A stretch of DNA of 64,000 bases from Paracoccaceae bacterium (GTDB taxonomy: Bacteria > Pseudomonadota > Alphaproteobacteria > Rhodobacterales > Rhodobacteraceae): NCBI GenBank assembly GCA_030750975.1, contig JASMHC010000009.1, positions 234,291 to 298,290 on the forward strand, in the 5' to 3' direction. Below are positions 9,866 to 18,194 of this stretch, in pieces (position 1 is the stretch's first letter; every line of letters starts with the position of its first letter). The position numbers were made by a program, and so were the translations under genes. The notes under the pieces are model-generated. The model did not search any database. It was not told where the DNA came from and was given only the letters and a program-made list of their open reading frames with translations.

Positions 9866-10031
9866 GCAAGCTCCTATCTTTGCGCACGAAATCTGGCGAT
9901 ATTGTGCGTGTTTTCAATATCACCACATGGTCCATGTTAATCCCGAAACGCTTTATGGCCACGCCGAAAATTTGCCGCAAGGACCAATTCCCGAAATCCG
10001 AGCAATGCCATTCGGGGTTGTTAAAAGTGTA

Positions 10032-10056
10032 AATTGGTTATATTGTTTTACCAATT
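10032..10056. promoter_or_regulatory. Operator-like inverted repeat and -10 element before glcDEF
   Basis: Perfect 7-bp arms AATTGGT and ACCAATT separated by 11 bases. A TATATT -10-like box lies inside the spacer and a TTGTTA -35-like box begins 15 bases before it. The half-sites TTGGT/ACCAA are those bound by GntR/FadR-type regulators such as PdhR, LldR and GlcC, but the usual spacer is about 3 bases. The dyad ends one base before the glcD ribosome-binding site (AAGGGA). Confidence 0.45.
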
Positions 10057-10069
10057 AAGGGATATTGCC

Positions 10070-11509
10070 ATGGAAATGCCAGCGCCAAACTCTGAAATCC
10101 TGTCACGAAAGCATGAATTGCTGACCCGCCTTCGCGCCGTTTTGCCCGATGATGCGGTGATCGGGGACGAGGCGGAAACCCGGGTTTATGAATGCGATGC
10201 CCTGACGGCCTATAAGTGTCCGCCACTTGCAGCGATCCTTCCTTCCAGCACGCAAGAGGTCTCGGACGCTCTGAAAATCTGTCACGATATGGGGGTGCCG
10301 GTTGTTCCGCGCGGGGCGGGAACCTCATTGGCGGGCGGTGCATTGCCAACGGCGGATTCCGTGATTTTGGGGATTGCCCGCATGAACGACGTGTTAGAGG
10401 TGGATTATGACAACCGCTTCATCCGCGTTCAGGCGGGCCGCACGAACCTGTCTGTATCGGATGCGGTGGCCGAGGAAGACTTCTTTTACGCGCCCGATCC
10501 GTCGTCTCAGCTTGCCTGCGCGATTGGCGGCAATATCGCAATGAATTCGGGCGGGGCACATTGCCTGAAATACGGCGTGACCACGAATAACCTGATGGGC
10601 GTGACCATGGTCACGATGGATGGTTCAATCGTGGAAATCGGCGGGGCGCATCTGGATGCGGGCGGGCTGGATCTGCTTGGGCTGGTCTGCGGGTCCGAGG
10701 GGCAGCTCGGGGTTGTGACCGAAGCCACGCTTCGTATCCTTAGAAAACCTGAAGGTGCCCGACCGGTTCTGGTGGCCTATGACAGCAATGAAGTTGCCGG
10801 ACAATGTGTGTCAGACATCATTCAGGCGGGCGTTTTGCCCGTCGCGATCGAGTTCATGGACCGCCCCTGCATCCGCGCGACCGAAGCCTTTGCCAAGGCG
10901 GGTTATCCCGATTGCGAAGCGCTGCTGATTATCGAGGTTGAAGGCTCGGAAAGCGAAATCGCGGATCAGCTGGCATTGATCCGCCAGATAGCCGAGCGTC
11001 ACAACCCGATTGAGTTCCGCGAGGCGATGGATGCCGATCAGGCGGCGCGTATCTGGTTGGGCCGTAAATCGGCGTTCGGTGCGATGGGGCAGATCAACGA
11101 TTACATGTGTTTGGACGGAACAATCCCGGTGTCGCAACTGCCTTACGTTTTGCGCCGCATTGGCGAGATGTCCAAGGAATACGGTTTGGGCGTTGGCAAT
11201 GTGTTCCACGCGGGCGATGGAAATATGCATCCGCTCATCCTTTATGATGCCAACAAGCCGGGCGATCTTGAAAAATGCGAAGCTTTCGGGGCGGATATCC
11301 TGAAGCTCTGCGTCGAGGTTGGGGGGTGCCTGACAGGTGAACATGGCGTCGGTATCGAAAAGCGCGACCTGATGGTCAACCAGTTCGATCCGGTTGATCT
11401 TGAATGCCAGATGGCCGTGAAGGATGTGTTTGATCCGGCGTGGTTGCTGAACCCTGCCAAAGTGTTTCCCCTTGCCAGTAGTCACGGGCGCAGGATGGCA
11501 GCCGAGTAG
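10070..11509 (+). CDS. glcD: Glycolate oxidase subunit GlcD (FAD-linked oxidase)
   Basis: 479-residue FAD subunit that oxidises glycolate (or a related 2-hydroxy acid) to glyoxylate. The PCMH-type FAD-binding domain spans roughly residues 50-230: VVPRGAGTSLAGGALP, APDPSSQLACAIGGN and NSGGAHCLKYGVTTNN. The C-terminal domain carries GNVFHAGDGNMHP and GGCLTGEHGVGIEKR, conserved in GlcD and D-lactate dehydrogenases. The ATG at 10070 has AAGGGA seven bases upstream. With glcE and glcF downstream the three subunits form the membrane-associated complex, important for recycling phytoplankton glycolate in marine bacteria (inference). D-lactate cannot be excluded as a substrate. Confidence 0.92.
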   Translation: MEMPAPNSEILSRKHELLTRLRAVLPDDAVIGDEAETRVYECDALTAYKCPPLAAILPSSTQEVSDALKICHDMGVPVVPRGAGTSLAGGALPTADSVILGIARMNDVLEVDYDNRFIRVQAGRTNLSVSDAVAEEDFFYAPDPSSQLACAIGGNIAMNSGGAHCLKYGVTTNNLMGVTMVTMDGSIVEIGGAHLDAGGLDLLGLVCGSEGQLGVVTEATLRILRKPEGARPVLVAYDSNEVAGQCVSDIIQAGVLPVAIEFMDRPCIRATEAFAKAGYPDCEALLIIEVEGSESEIADQLALIRQIAERHNPIEFREAMDADQAARIWLGRKSAFGAMGQINDYMCLDGTIPVSQLPYVLRRIGEMSKEYGLGVGNVFHAGDGNMHPLILYDANKPGDLEKCEAFGADILKLCVEVGGCLTGEHGVGIEKRDLMVNQFDPVDLECQMAVKDVFDPAWLLNPAKVFPLASSHGRRMAAE

Positions 11510-11567
11510 GGGGGCTTTGCCCCCATGACCTTCGGTCATTCCCCCAGGATATTTAGAGACAAAAGAT
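11509..11567 (+). repeat. Dispersed intergenic element, copy A
   Basis: Two hairpins followed by a conserved tail: GGGGGC-TTT-GCCCCC, then ATGACC-TTC-GGTCAT, then CCCCCAGGATATTTAGAGAC and AAAAGATA. It fills the whole glcD-glcE gap and forms the leader of glcE. Other copies are at 20507-20561, 26858-26930, 30291-30363 and 40666-40738. Confidence 0.75.
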
Positions 11568-11568
11568 A

Positions 11569-12690
11569 ATGAGACCACAGACTGAGGCCGAACTGGCTGC
11601 GATCATCACCGAAGCGTCGGGACCATTGTGTATCACTGGTGGTGGCACAAGAGGGCTGGCCGTGGCCGGGGCAACGGTGAGTGCGCAAGGGTTGTCGGGT
11701 ATCCGCCTTTATGAACCCGGTGCGCTTACGATGGTTGCCGGGGCGGGCACACCGCTTGCCGAAATCGAAGCGGAACTGGCCAAGCAAGGCCAGCGTCTTG
11801 CGTTCGAGCCGATGGATCACCGGGGGCTTCTGGGCACAGGGGGCGAGCCGACCATTGGCGGTGTTGTTGCTGCAAATATCTCTGGTCCGCGCCGCATTCA
11901 GGTGGGGGCTTGCCGGGATTTTCTGCTGGGCGTGCGCTTTGTCGATGGCAATGGTCAGATCATCAAGAATGGCGGTCGGGTGATGAAGAATGTCACCGGC
12001 TATGATCTTGTAAAGCTGATGTCGGGGTCCTTCGGCACACTCGGCGTTTTGACGGAACTGTCGTTCAAAGTCATGCCGAAACCCCAGACGCAGGCGGATT
12101 TGCTGATCGAAGGTCTGACAGAGGAAACGGCTGTTGCCGCTATGTCGGCCGCATTGGGGTCGCCCTTTGATGTCAGCGGTGCGGCGCATATAGCCCTTGG
12201 TCAGGACGGAGCGCCCGTCACGATGATCCGCGTTGAGGGGTTTGAAGCGTCGGTGGCTTATCGTGCCGACCGGTTGCGGGATTTGCTGGCCAAGTTTGGC
12301 GCTTTTCAGATCGAAACCGATCCGCAACGCACGGCGGCAAGGTGGATAGCGGTGCGGGATGTCGAGGTGTTCCATGGGCGGCAGGGCGACGTCTGGCGGA
12401 TTTCGTGCAAACCCTCGGATGGTCCGCAATTGGCGGACCGGCTTGGGGCGGACGGGATTTTATACGATTGGGGTGGTGGCCTGATCTGTTCCTTGGTGCC
12501 CGATGGAACGGATGTTCGGGCCAGACTTGGTGCTTTCGGAGGTCACGCCTCGGTTATCCGCGCCTCGGCGGAAACCAAAGCGCGATTGGGTGTGTTCCAG
12601 CCCGAACCTGCGGGTGTCGCTGCCCTGTCGTCAGGACTGAAAGCGAAATTTGATCCACGGGGCATCCTGAACCCCGGGCTGATGGGGTAA
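11569..12690 (+). CDS. glcE: Glycolate oxidase subunit GlcE
   Basis: 373-residue second flavin-type subunit of glycolate oxidase. It keeps the FAD-binding pattern GGGTRGLAVAG, GTPLAEIEAEL, GTGGEPTIGGVVAANISGPRR and KNVTGYDLVKLMSGSFGTL. It is shorter than GlcD and lacks the second catalytic-domain motifs, as known for GlcE. The start ATG follows directly after the structured repeat, with only a weak purine-rich site (GACAAAAGATA), so its translation may depend on that element. The stop is 3 bases before glcF. Confidence 0.9.
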   Translation: MRPQTEAELAAIITEASGPLCITGGGTRGLAVAGATVSAQGLSGIRLYEPGALTMVAGAGTPLAEIEAELAKQGQRLAFEPMDHRGLLGTGGEPTIGGVVAANISGPRRIQVGACRDFLLGVRFVDGNGQIIKNGGRVMKNVTGYDLVKLMSGSFGTLGVLTELSFKVMPKPQTQADLLIEGLTEETAVAAMSAALGSPFDVSGAAHIALGQDGAPVTMIRVEGFEASVAYRADRLRDLLAKFGAFQIETDPQRTAARWIAVRDVEVFHGRQGDVWRISCKPSDGPQLADRLGADGILYDWGGGLICSLVPDGTDVRARLGAFGGHASVIRASAETKARLGVFQPEPAGVAALSSGLKAKFDPRGILNPGLMG

Positions 12691-12693
12691 ATC

Positions 12694-13986
12694 ATGCAAA
12701 CGAATTTTACCGAGGCACAGCTGACAGATCCCGGCATCCAGCGGGCCAATGAAATCTTGCGCTCTTGTGTGCATTGCGGTTTTTGCACAGCCACATGCCC
12801 GACCTATCAGGTGCTGGGGGACGAGTTGGACAGTCCCCGCGGCCGGATCTATCTGATCAAGGACATGCTTGAAAATGACCGCATACCGGACGAAAAACTG
12901 GTCAGGCATGTCGATCGCTGCCTATCCTGTCTGGCCTGTATGAGCACCTGCCCAAGCGGCGTTCACTATATGCATCTGGTGGACCACGCGCGGGCCTATA
13001 TCGAGCAACACCATAAACGCCCGTTCTCGGACCGGGCCTTGCGCTGGCTGCTTGCGCGTATACTTCCCTATCCGATGCGCTTTCGCGTGGCCCTTCTGGG
13101 GGCCAAGATTGCCAAACCGTTCCGGCGTCTGGTGCCTGATGCGCGACTGAGGGCGATGCTTGAGATGGCACCGAAGCAAATCCCGCCGGTCAGCCGAAAC
13201 GATGATCCGCAAAGCTTTGCCGCCACCGCGCCGAAGACGCTGCGCGTGGCCTTGATGACGGGCTGTGCCCAAAAGGCTCTGAACACGGATATCAATGACG
13301 CGACGATCAGGCTGTTAACCCGATTGGGGTGTGAAGTCGTGGTAGCCGAAGGGGCAGGCTGTTGCGGGGCATTGACCCATCATATGGGCAAGGAAAGTGA
13401 AAGCCACGCGACCGCGGCCCGCAACATCCGGGCCTGGACGCGGGAAATGGACACCGATGGGCTGGACGCCATTGTGATCAACACAAGCGGGTGTGGCACG
13501 ACTGTGAAGGACTATGGCCATATGTTCCGCAATGATGCGCTTGCCGATGACGCGGCGCGTGTATCGGCCATTGCCAAAGATATAAGCGAGGTTCTGATGC
13601 AGTTGGATTTGCCCCAATTGCCGGATCAGGATGTGACGGTCGCCTATCATGCCGCATGTTCACTGCAACACGGACAGCAGGTGAAAACCCACCCGAAAAC
13701 CTTGCTGAAAAAGGCCGGGTTCAAGGTGGTTGAACCCGCCGACAGCCATTTGTGCTGTGGATCGGCGGGCACGTATAACCTGTTGCAGCCGGAAATATCG
13801 GGCCAGTTGAAAGACCGCAAGGTCAAGACGCTGATGGCCAAATCGCCCGATATCATTGCCGCCGGCAATATCGGCTGCATGATCCAGATCGGATCGGGCA
13901 CCGATGTGCCAATCGTGCATACGGTTGAGTTGCTGGACTGGGTGACAGGCGGCCCAAAGCCCAAGGCCCTGCAATCAGCGCCTTGA
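12694..13986 (+). CDS. glcF: Glycolate oxidase iron-sulfur subunit GlcF
   Basis: 430 residues. Two ferredoxin-like [4Fe-4S] motifs near the N-terminus: CVHCGFCTATCP and CLSCLACMSTCP. Two CCG-domain segments follow, with GCCGALTHHMGKE and HLCCGSAGTYNLL. This subunit passes electrons from the flavin subunits to the quinone pool. It is last in the glcDEF operon, with a TAA-ATC-ATG junction to glcE. Confidence 0.93.
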   Translation: MQTNFTEAQLTDPGIQRANEILRSCVHCGFCTATCPTYQVLGDELDSPRGRIYLIKDMLENDRIPDEKLVRHVDRCLSCLACMSTCPSGVHYMHLVDHARAYIEQHHKRPFSDRALRWLLARILPYPMRFRVALLGAKIAKPFRRLVPDARLRAMLEMAPKQIPPVSRNDDPQSFAATAPKTLRVALMTGCAQKALNTDINDATIRLLTRLGCEVVVAEGAGCCGALTHHMGKESESHATAARNIRAWTREMDTDGLDAIVINTSGCGTTVKDYGHMFRNDALADDAARVSAIAKDISEVLMQLDLPQLPDQDVTVAYHAACSLQHGQQVKTHPKTLLKKAGFKVVEPADSHLCCGSAGTYNLLQPEISGQLKDRKVKTLMAKSPDIIAAGNIGCMIQIGSGTDVPIVHTVELLDWVTGGPKPKALQSAP

Positions 13987-14021
13987 AAGCGGCAGACAGC
14001 CTGCCCATCTAAGCATGGTCG

Positions 14022-14106
14022 GAGGCGCCATTTCGGGCCTCGGCACTGAACCGCCTGTCCATAACGGAAGGCAAACCTACCTGTTGTCGCTCATTGGAGG
14101 ATAACC
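14022..14106 (+). promoter_or_regulatory. Candidate ROSE-type RNA thermometer in the hsp20 leader
   Basis: Three stem-loops precede the hsp20 ATG: GAGGC/GCCTC (14022-14041); GCCT-G-TCC/GGA-AGGC (14053-14072); and a terminal hairpin in which TCGCT (14087-14091) faces AGGA of the Shine-Dalgarno (14098-14101) across a short loop. The TYGCT/AGGA pairing with one bulged pyrimidine and a G-G pair is the signature of ROSE elements, which repress small heat-shock genes at low temperature in rhizobia and enterobacteria. Assignment is from sequence logic; no folding program was run. Confidence 0.5.
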
Positions 14107-14565
14107 ATGAGACATTTTGATTTTTCGCCGCTTTACCGTGCAACCGTTGGTTTCGATCAGGTTGCGGACATGATGGACCGCATCATGGCATCGGATGGCG
14201 GTCAACCCAGCTATCCCCCGTATAACATCGAGAAAACGGCCGATGATTCCTATCGCATCAGCCTTGCCGTGGCCGGTTTTGCCTCGGACGAGTTGAATGT
14301 CGAGGTGAAAGAACGTGCGCTTGTCGTCACCGGACGCAAGAGGGACGAAGAAGCGCCGCGCGAATATCTGCATCGGGGCATCGCAACGCGGGCCTTTGAC
14401 CGGAAGTTTCAACTGGCCGACCATGTGGTCGTCAAAGGTGCCAGCCATGTGGACGGGATGCTTCACATCGATCTTGATCGTGAAATCCCGGATATTCTGA
14501 AACCCCGCCGGATCGAGATTTCAGGCACTGCCGAACCTGCTCTTGAAGCCAAATCGGTGAACTGA
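14107..14565 (+). CDS. Small heat-shock protein, Hsp20/IbpA family
   Basis: 152 residues with an alpha-crystallin domain: YPPYNIEKTADDSYRISLAV, VKERALVVTGRK, the loop HRGIATRAFDRKFQLADHV, then DGMLHIDL. The C-terminal tail has the I-x-I oligomer motif (RRIEI). It is an ATP-independent holdase that keeps denatured proteins refoldable. The start is fixed by TTGGAGGATAACC. It is a single-gene unit with a likely thermometer leader and a strong downstream hairpin. Confidence 0.95.
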   Translation: MRHFDFSPLYRATVGFDQVADMMDRIMASDGGQPSYPPYNIEKTADDSYRISLAVAGFASDELNVEVKERALVVTGRKRDEEAPREYLHRGIATRAFDRKFQLADHVVVKGASHVDGMLHIDLDREIPDILKPRRIEISGTAEPALEAKSVN

Positions 14566-14588
14566 TCACCACGCACCTGAAGTGAACC

Positions 14589-14614
14589 GGCCCTCTGCTA
14601 CTTGGCAGAGGGCC
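14589..14614. terminator. Hairpin between hsp20 and the lytic transglycosylase gene
   Basis: Perfect 10-bp stem GGCCCTCTGC / GCAGAGGGCC with a 6-base loop, between two convergent genes. There is no T-run after it on the plus strand, so it is a terminator-like or mRNA-protecting hairpin. Confidence 0.6.
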
Positions 14615-14622
14615 AAAACGCT

Positions 14623-15201
14623 CTAGGTGCAGCGATCCAACTGGCGGTCATACATCGCCGCGCGATTGCCAACGTCACGTGCGACACGCAGCAACCAGGC
14701 TTTGGATCTGTATGTTCCGCGCAAATATCCGCCCTGACCTTCGTGATAGGCGAGATATTGTTGTTCGGCGTTGCCTAGTGATACGCCGGCCCGCCGCTTG
14801 GTTTCGCTCATGTACCAACCGATAAAGTCAGCCGCGTCGTAGATATTATTCCGGCGCCCGGCCCAGTTGCCTGTGCTGTCGCGGTATTCATCCCACGTGC
14901 CGTCAAGCGCTTGTGCGTAACCATAGGCCGAACTGATCCTGCCCTTGGGGAAAACACCCAAAAAGTATTCTTGTCGGGTCTTCGCGTTTCCGACGAATTT
15001 GCTTTCCTGATAGATCGTCGCCATTTGCACCGATACCGGCACACCCCAGCGACGCTCGGACATTTCCATGGCCCGCAAATAATGGGGGCGGTCTTCGACA
15101 ATGCTGCACGCATTATCCAGATTGCGCGGCGCTTCATACCTTGCTGCACTACACGAGCCCAGCAGGATCAGGAACAAAGCGGCGCGAAAGAAACTGCTCA
15201 T
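14623..15201 (-). CDS. Lytic transglycosylase-like lipoprotein (SLT fold)
   Basis: 192 residues. A short lipoprotein signal peptide MSSFFRAALFLILLGSC gives a lipobox Cys near residue 17. The mature part has the lysozyme-like pattern VPVSVQMATIYQESKF, where the Glu after YQ is the likely catalytic acid, then SSAYGYAQALDGTWDEY, DAADFIGWYM and YLAYHEGQGGY. It should cleave or space peptidoglycan strands from a membrane anchor. The start used has AGAGG upstream; an open frame extending further upstream overlaps the AEC gene and is rejected. Confidence 0.8.
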   Translation of the reverse strand: MSSFFRAALFLILLGSCSAARYEAPRNLDNACSIVEDRPHYLRAMEMSERRWGVPVSVQMATIYQESKFVGNAKTRQEYFLGVFPKGRISSAYGYAQALDGTWDEYRDSTGNWAGRRNNIYDAADFIGWYMSETKRRAGVSLGNAEQQYLAYHEGQGGYLRGTYRSKAWLLRVARDVGNRAAMYDRQLDRCT

Positions 15202-15274
15202 CTGCCTCTCGCTTATGTTTTTTATTTTGCCCCAGTGTAGCGATTCGCACCCGAAAGGGGAAATCACAAATGTC

Positions 15275-16159
15275 TCACGGTAACAGGAAGACCAAAAGCA
15301 GCGGCAAATACCCAACCGACAATAGCGTGGACGCCACAACCAAACCTGCCACGGTTTCGGCCTCGGCCCCGTATTTTTGCGCCACAAGGTACGAGGTTAC
15401 GGCAATCGGCGTTGCAACCTGAACCACCAGAACGGCATAGGCGATTTGGTCCAACACAAAAAACTGAGCGACACCTGTGGCGACGGCCACGCTGACCACC
15501 AGTTTAACCGCGGAAATGATCGTTGCCTTTGCCATATGTTCTGGCGAAAGCCGCGCGACCGCTACGCCCAATGTGATCAGCATCAGCGGAATGGCCATCT
15601 GCCCGGCAAGCTGGATCGAGTTGGTCAGAAACTCTGGCGTCTCCCAGCCCTGCCACAGGAACAACGCGCCCAGCAAGGTTGCGGCCACAATCGGCTCTTT
15701 CACCACTTTCCAAAGGCTGCCACCGCCGGAAACCAGCCAAATTCCAAAGGAAAACGCCATTACCGACATCACCGCCAAAATCACCACCGCATAACTCAGC
15801 CCGATCTGTCCAAAGGCAAACAGCGCCAGCGGCAAGCCCAGATTGCCGGTATTGCCAAAGATCATCGGGGCAACGAAAACATCCGTGCGCATGCCCGCAA
15901 GTTTTATGCCAGTCCAGAAGACAACAGCCAGCACCGCATAGGCGGCAATACTGGCCAGCGCCAAAGCGGTCAAAGCCGTCGGATCAATCTCGGTTTGCAT
16001 AAGCGAGACAAAGATCAGACACGGCAAAGCGAACGTCATTGAAAGCTTGGTGACAAACTCGGTCGGATAGTCAAAACCGGCTTTAACCCAGGCGAATCCT
16101 ATCCCTGCCAGCAAGAACACAGGGGCGACAATTTGAAGGACTGTGGCAAGAAGGTTCAC
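15275..16159 (-). CDS. AEC family transporter (auxin efflux carrier / malonate permease-like)
   Basis: 294 residues with about ten hydrophobic helices in two similar halves. N-terminal QIVAPVFLLAGIGFAWVKAG and FALPCLIFVSLMQTEID, and the central FGNTGNLGLPLALFAFGQ, are typical of the AEC (BART superfamily) permeases. Family members move small organic acids or amino acids; the substrate here is unknown. It lies 73 bases upstream of the transglycosylase gene on the same strand. Confidence 0.88.
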   Translation of the reverse strand: MNLLATVLQIVAPVFLLAGIGFAWVKAGFDYPTEFVTKLSMTFALPCLIFVSLMQTEIDPTALTALALASIAAYAVLAVVFWTGIKLAGMRTDVFVAPMIFGNTGNLGLPLALFAFGQIGLSYAVVILAVMSVMAFSFGIWLVSGGGSLWKVVKEPIVAATLLGALFLWQGWETPEFLTNSIQLAGQMAIPLMLITLGVAVARLSPEHMAKATIISAVKLVVSVAVATGVAQFFVLDQIAYAVLVVQVATPIAVTSYLVAQKYGAEAETVAGLVVASTLLSVGYLPLLLVFLLP

Positions 16160-16244
16160 AGACTGTTTCCCGAAAATTTAATCATGACAGTTGCACTATG
16201 TGGCAAGAAAAAGGTAATTCTGTGTCACAGGGGGCTGTAAATTG

Positions 16245-16571
16245 ATGTTGAAGACAAGAGCGAAATACCACCTTGGCCAGGTTGTGCGCCACAAGAAACA
16301 CCCGTTCCGCGGCGTGGTTTTTGATGTGGACGCGGAATTCAGCAACACCGAGGAATGGTACGACGCCATCCCGGAAGAGGCACGTCCGATCAAGAACCAG
16401 CCCTTCTATCATCTTCTGGCGGAAAATGAGCAAAGCTATTATGTGGCCTATGTCTCCGAGCAGAACCTGATTGCCGACTATTCGGGCGAACCGGTCGACC
16501 ATCCGGATATTCCCGACCTGTTCGGCCCTCTGGAAGACGGCTCTTACCCGCTTCACTTCCAACTGAATTAA
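16245..16571 (+). CDS. hspQ: Heat-shock protein HspQ (YccV-like hemimethylated-DNA-binding domain)
   Basis: 108 residues. KYHLGQVVRHKKHPFRGVVF, EEWYDAIPEEARP, QPFYHLLAEN and YVAYVSEQNLI are the HspQ/YccV signature. In enterobacteria HspQ is a Lon-specificity factor that accelerates degradation of certain proteins; the same role here is inference. The start is ATG at 16245, immediately after an in-frame TTG, with a G-rich site (AGGGGG) about eleven bases upstream. It converges on ggt. Confidence 0.9.
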   Translation: MLKTRAKYHLGQVVRHKKHPFRGVVFDVDAEFSNTEEWYDAIPEEARPIKNQPFYHLLAENEQSYYVAYVSEQNLIADYSGEPVDHPDIPDLFGPLEDGSYPLHFQLN

Positions 16572-16610
16572 AACCTTCGACAAAGTATCGCGGGTTAATC
16601 TCGAAACACC

Positions 16611-18188
16611 TTAATAGCCTAGGGCTATTCCGTCTTTTCTGGGGTCAGACGCCCCTTCCAGAATTCCTGTGTCATGCATGTATATCGCTTGCGCCCCGCC
16701 AATCGGTGTCGGGCTGCGGAACACGTCATGCCCCAGATCGGCAAGCTGTCGTGCCACCTTTTCCTCGATGCCGGTTTCCAGCTTCAGGCGACCCTTTTCC
16801 GCAAAAGCCCTTGGGAAATCCACCGCGCTTTGCAGGTCCATCCCATAGACGAAATGGTTGGTCAGAAACCGGGCATGTCCGGAGGGTTGGTATTGCCCGC
16901 CCATCACGCCAAAAGGCATGGTGACACGCCCGGCCTGTTTGACCATGCCGGGAATGATCGTGTGCATTGGCCGCTTGCCACCGCCGTATTCATTGGGGTG
17001 GTCAGGGATCAGATTGAAGCCGCTTCCCCTGTTCTGGAACAGAATGCCAAATTTCTCTGAGGCGATGCCGGACCCGAATCCATTGAAAATCGAATATATC
17101 AACGAAACCGCCATCCCGTCGCGATCCACCACGGTAATGTAAACCGTATCCTTGTGTACCGCTTCCGCAACGCTGGCGGGGACGTCAATCACCCTGTCAG
17201 GCCGGATCAAACCGGCCAGCCCGTCGGCAACTTTTTGCGAAAGCATGCGTTGCGTTGCCGAATGTGACGGGTCAGCGATAAACCGGTTGCGGGCGTCATA
17301 GGCCAGTTTGGATGCCTCGGCTTCGATATGCAGCCGTTCCGCACTGCCCGCTTCCATCGACGGCATGTCGAAATTCTTAAGAATGTTGAGGATCAGGATG
17401 GCCGTCGCACCTTGCCCGTTGGGCGGATGCTCAAACAGATCGAAATCGGCATAGGTGCCTGAGACAGGCACCGTTTCCGCTGCCCTGTATTCGTGGAAGT
17501 CCTCGGGCCTGTGCGCCCCGCCCAGCTTGGTTAGGGTGGCAAGCATATCCTCGACCACCTCGCCTGAATAAAAACCGTCGCGCCCGCTTTTGGCGATCCG
17601 GCGCAGAACCTCGGCCTGCCCGGGTGCCTGAAACAGATCACCGGTTCGCAAGGCCCTGCCATCGCGCATGTAGAACCTGCGCCCGTTATCATTCAGCACA
17701 TCCGATTGCGAGGCCAGATCAAATGCCACGCGCGGCGCGACAGGAACGCCGGCTTCCGCATAATGAATGGCCGGTGCAAGACTCGCATCCAAACCCAGCT
17801 TGCCCCATTTTTCCGACAATTGGCAAAACGCATCCACCGCGCCCGGAATTGTGACGGATTGGACAGAAGTTTCCCCAATGCGGGCAAAGCCCCGCCCGCG
17901 CAGCTTATCCGCGTTTGCGGCTTTTGGCGCAGGCCCGGACCCATTCAGGGCAAGGATATCCTCAGACCCAGCGGGCTTGAATAAAACGAAGCAATCACCG
18001 CCGATCCCGGTCATCTGGGGTTCGCAAATCCCCAGCAATACGGCCCCGGCTATTGCCGCATCAACAGCGTTTCCGCCTCGTTTCAGGATCGCAAGCGCCT
18101 CTTGCGCGGCAAGCGGGTGCGAGGTTGCGCACATGCCGTTTGCGGCAAATACCGCTGATCGTCCCGGTTGTTGAAAATCCCGCTGCAT
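16611..18188 (-). CDS. ggt: Gamma-glutamyltransferase (glutathione hydrolase family)
   Basis: 525-residue Ntn-hydrolase proenzyme. The large-subunit region has HPLAAQEALAILKRGGNAVD and GIGGDCFVLF. The autocleavage nucleophile is expected at the threonine of DTVYITVVDRDG (near residue 350), followed by FNGFGSGIA and the glycine-rich PFGVMGGQYQP. The DTVY form resembles the YwrD-type branch more than E. coli Ggt. There is no obvious signal peptide, so it may act in the cytoplasm on gamma-glutamyl compounds. Its leader carries overlapping RNA hairpins that include the ribosome-binding site. Confidence 0.9.
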   Translation of the reverse strand: MQRDFQQPGRSAVFAANGMCATSHPLAAQEALAILKRGGNAVDAAIAGAVLLGICEPQMTGIGGDCFVLFKPAGSEDILALNGSGPAPKAANADKLRGRGFARIGETSVQSVTIPGAVDAFCQLSEKWGKLGLDASLAPAIHYAEAGVPVAPRVAFDLASQSDVLNDNGRRFYMRDGRALRTGDLFQAPGQAEVLRRIAKSGRDGFYSGEVVEDMLATLTKLGGAHRPEDFHEYRAAETVPVSGTYADFDLFEHPPNGQGATAILILNILKNFDMPSMEAGSAERLHIEAEASKLAYDARNRFIADPSHSATQRMLSQKVADGLAGLIRPDRVIDVPASVAEAVHKDTVYITVVDRDGMAVSLIYSIFNGFGSGIASEKFGILFQNRGSGFNLIPDHPNEYGGGKRPMHTIIPGMVKQAGRVTMPFGVMGGQYQPSGHARFLTNHFVYGMDLQSAVDFPRAFAEKGRLKLETGIEEKVARQLADLGHDVFRSPTPIGGAQAIYMHDTGILEGASDPRKDGIALGY

Positions 18189-18194
18189 GATGCC

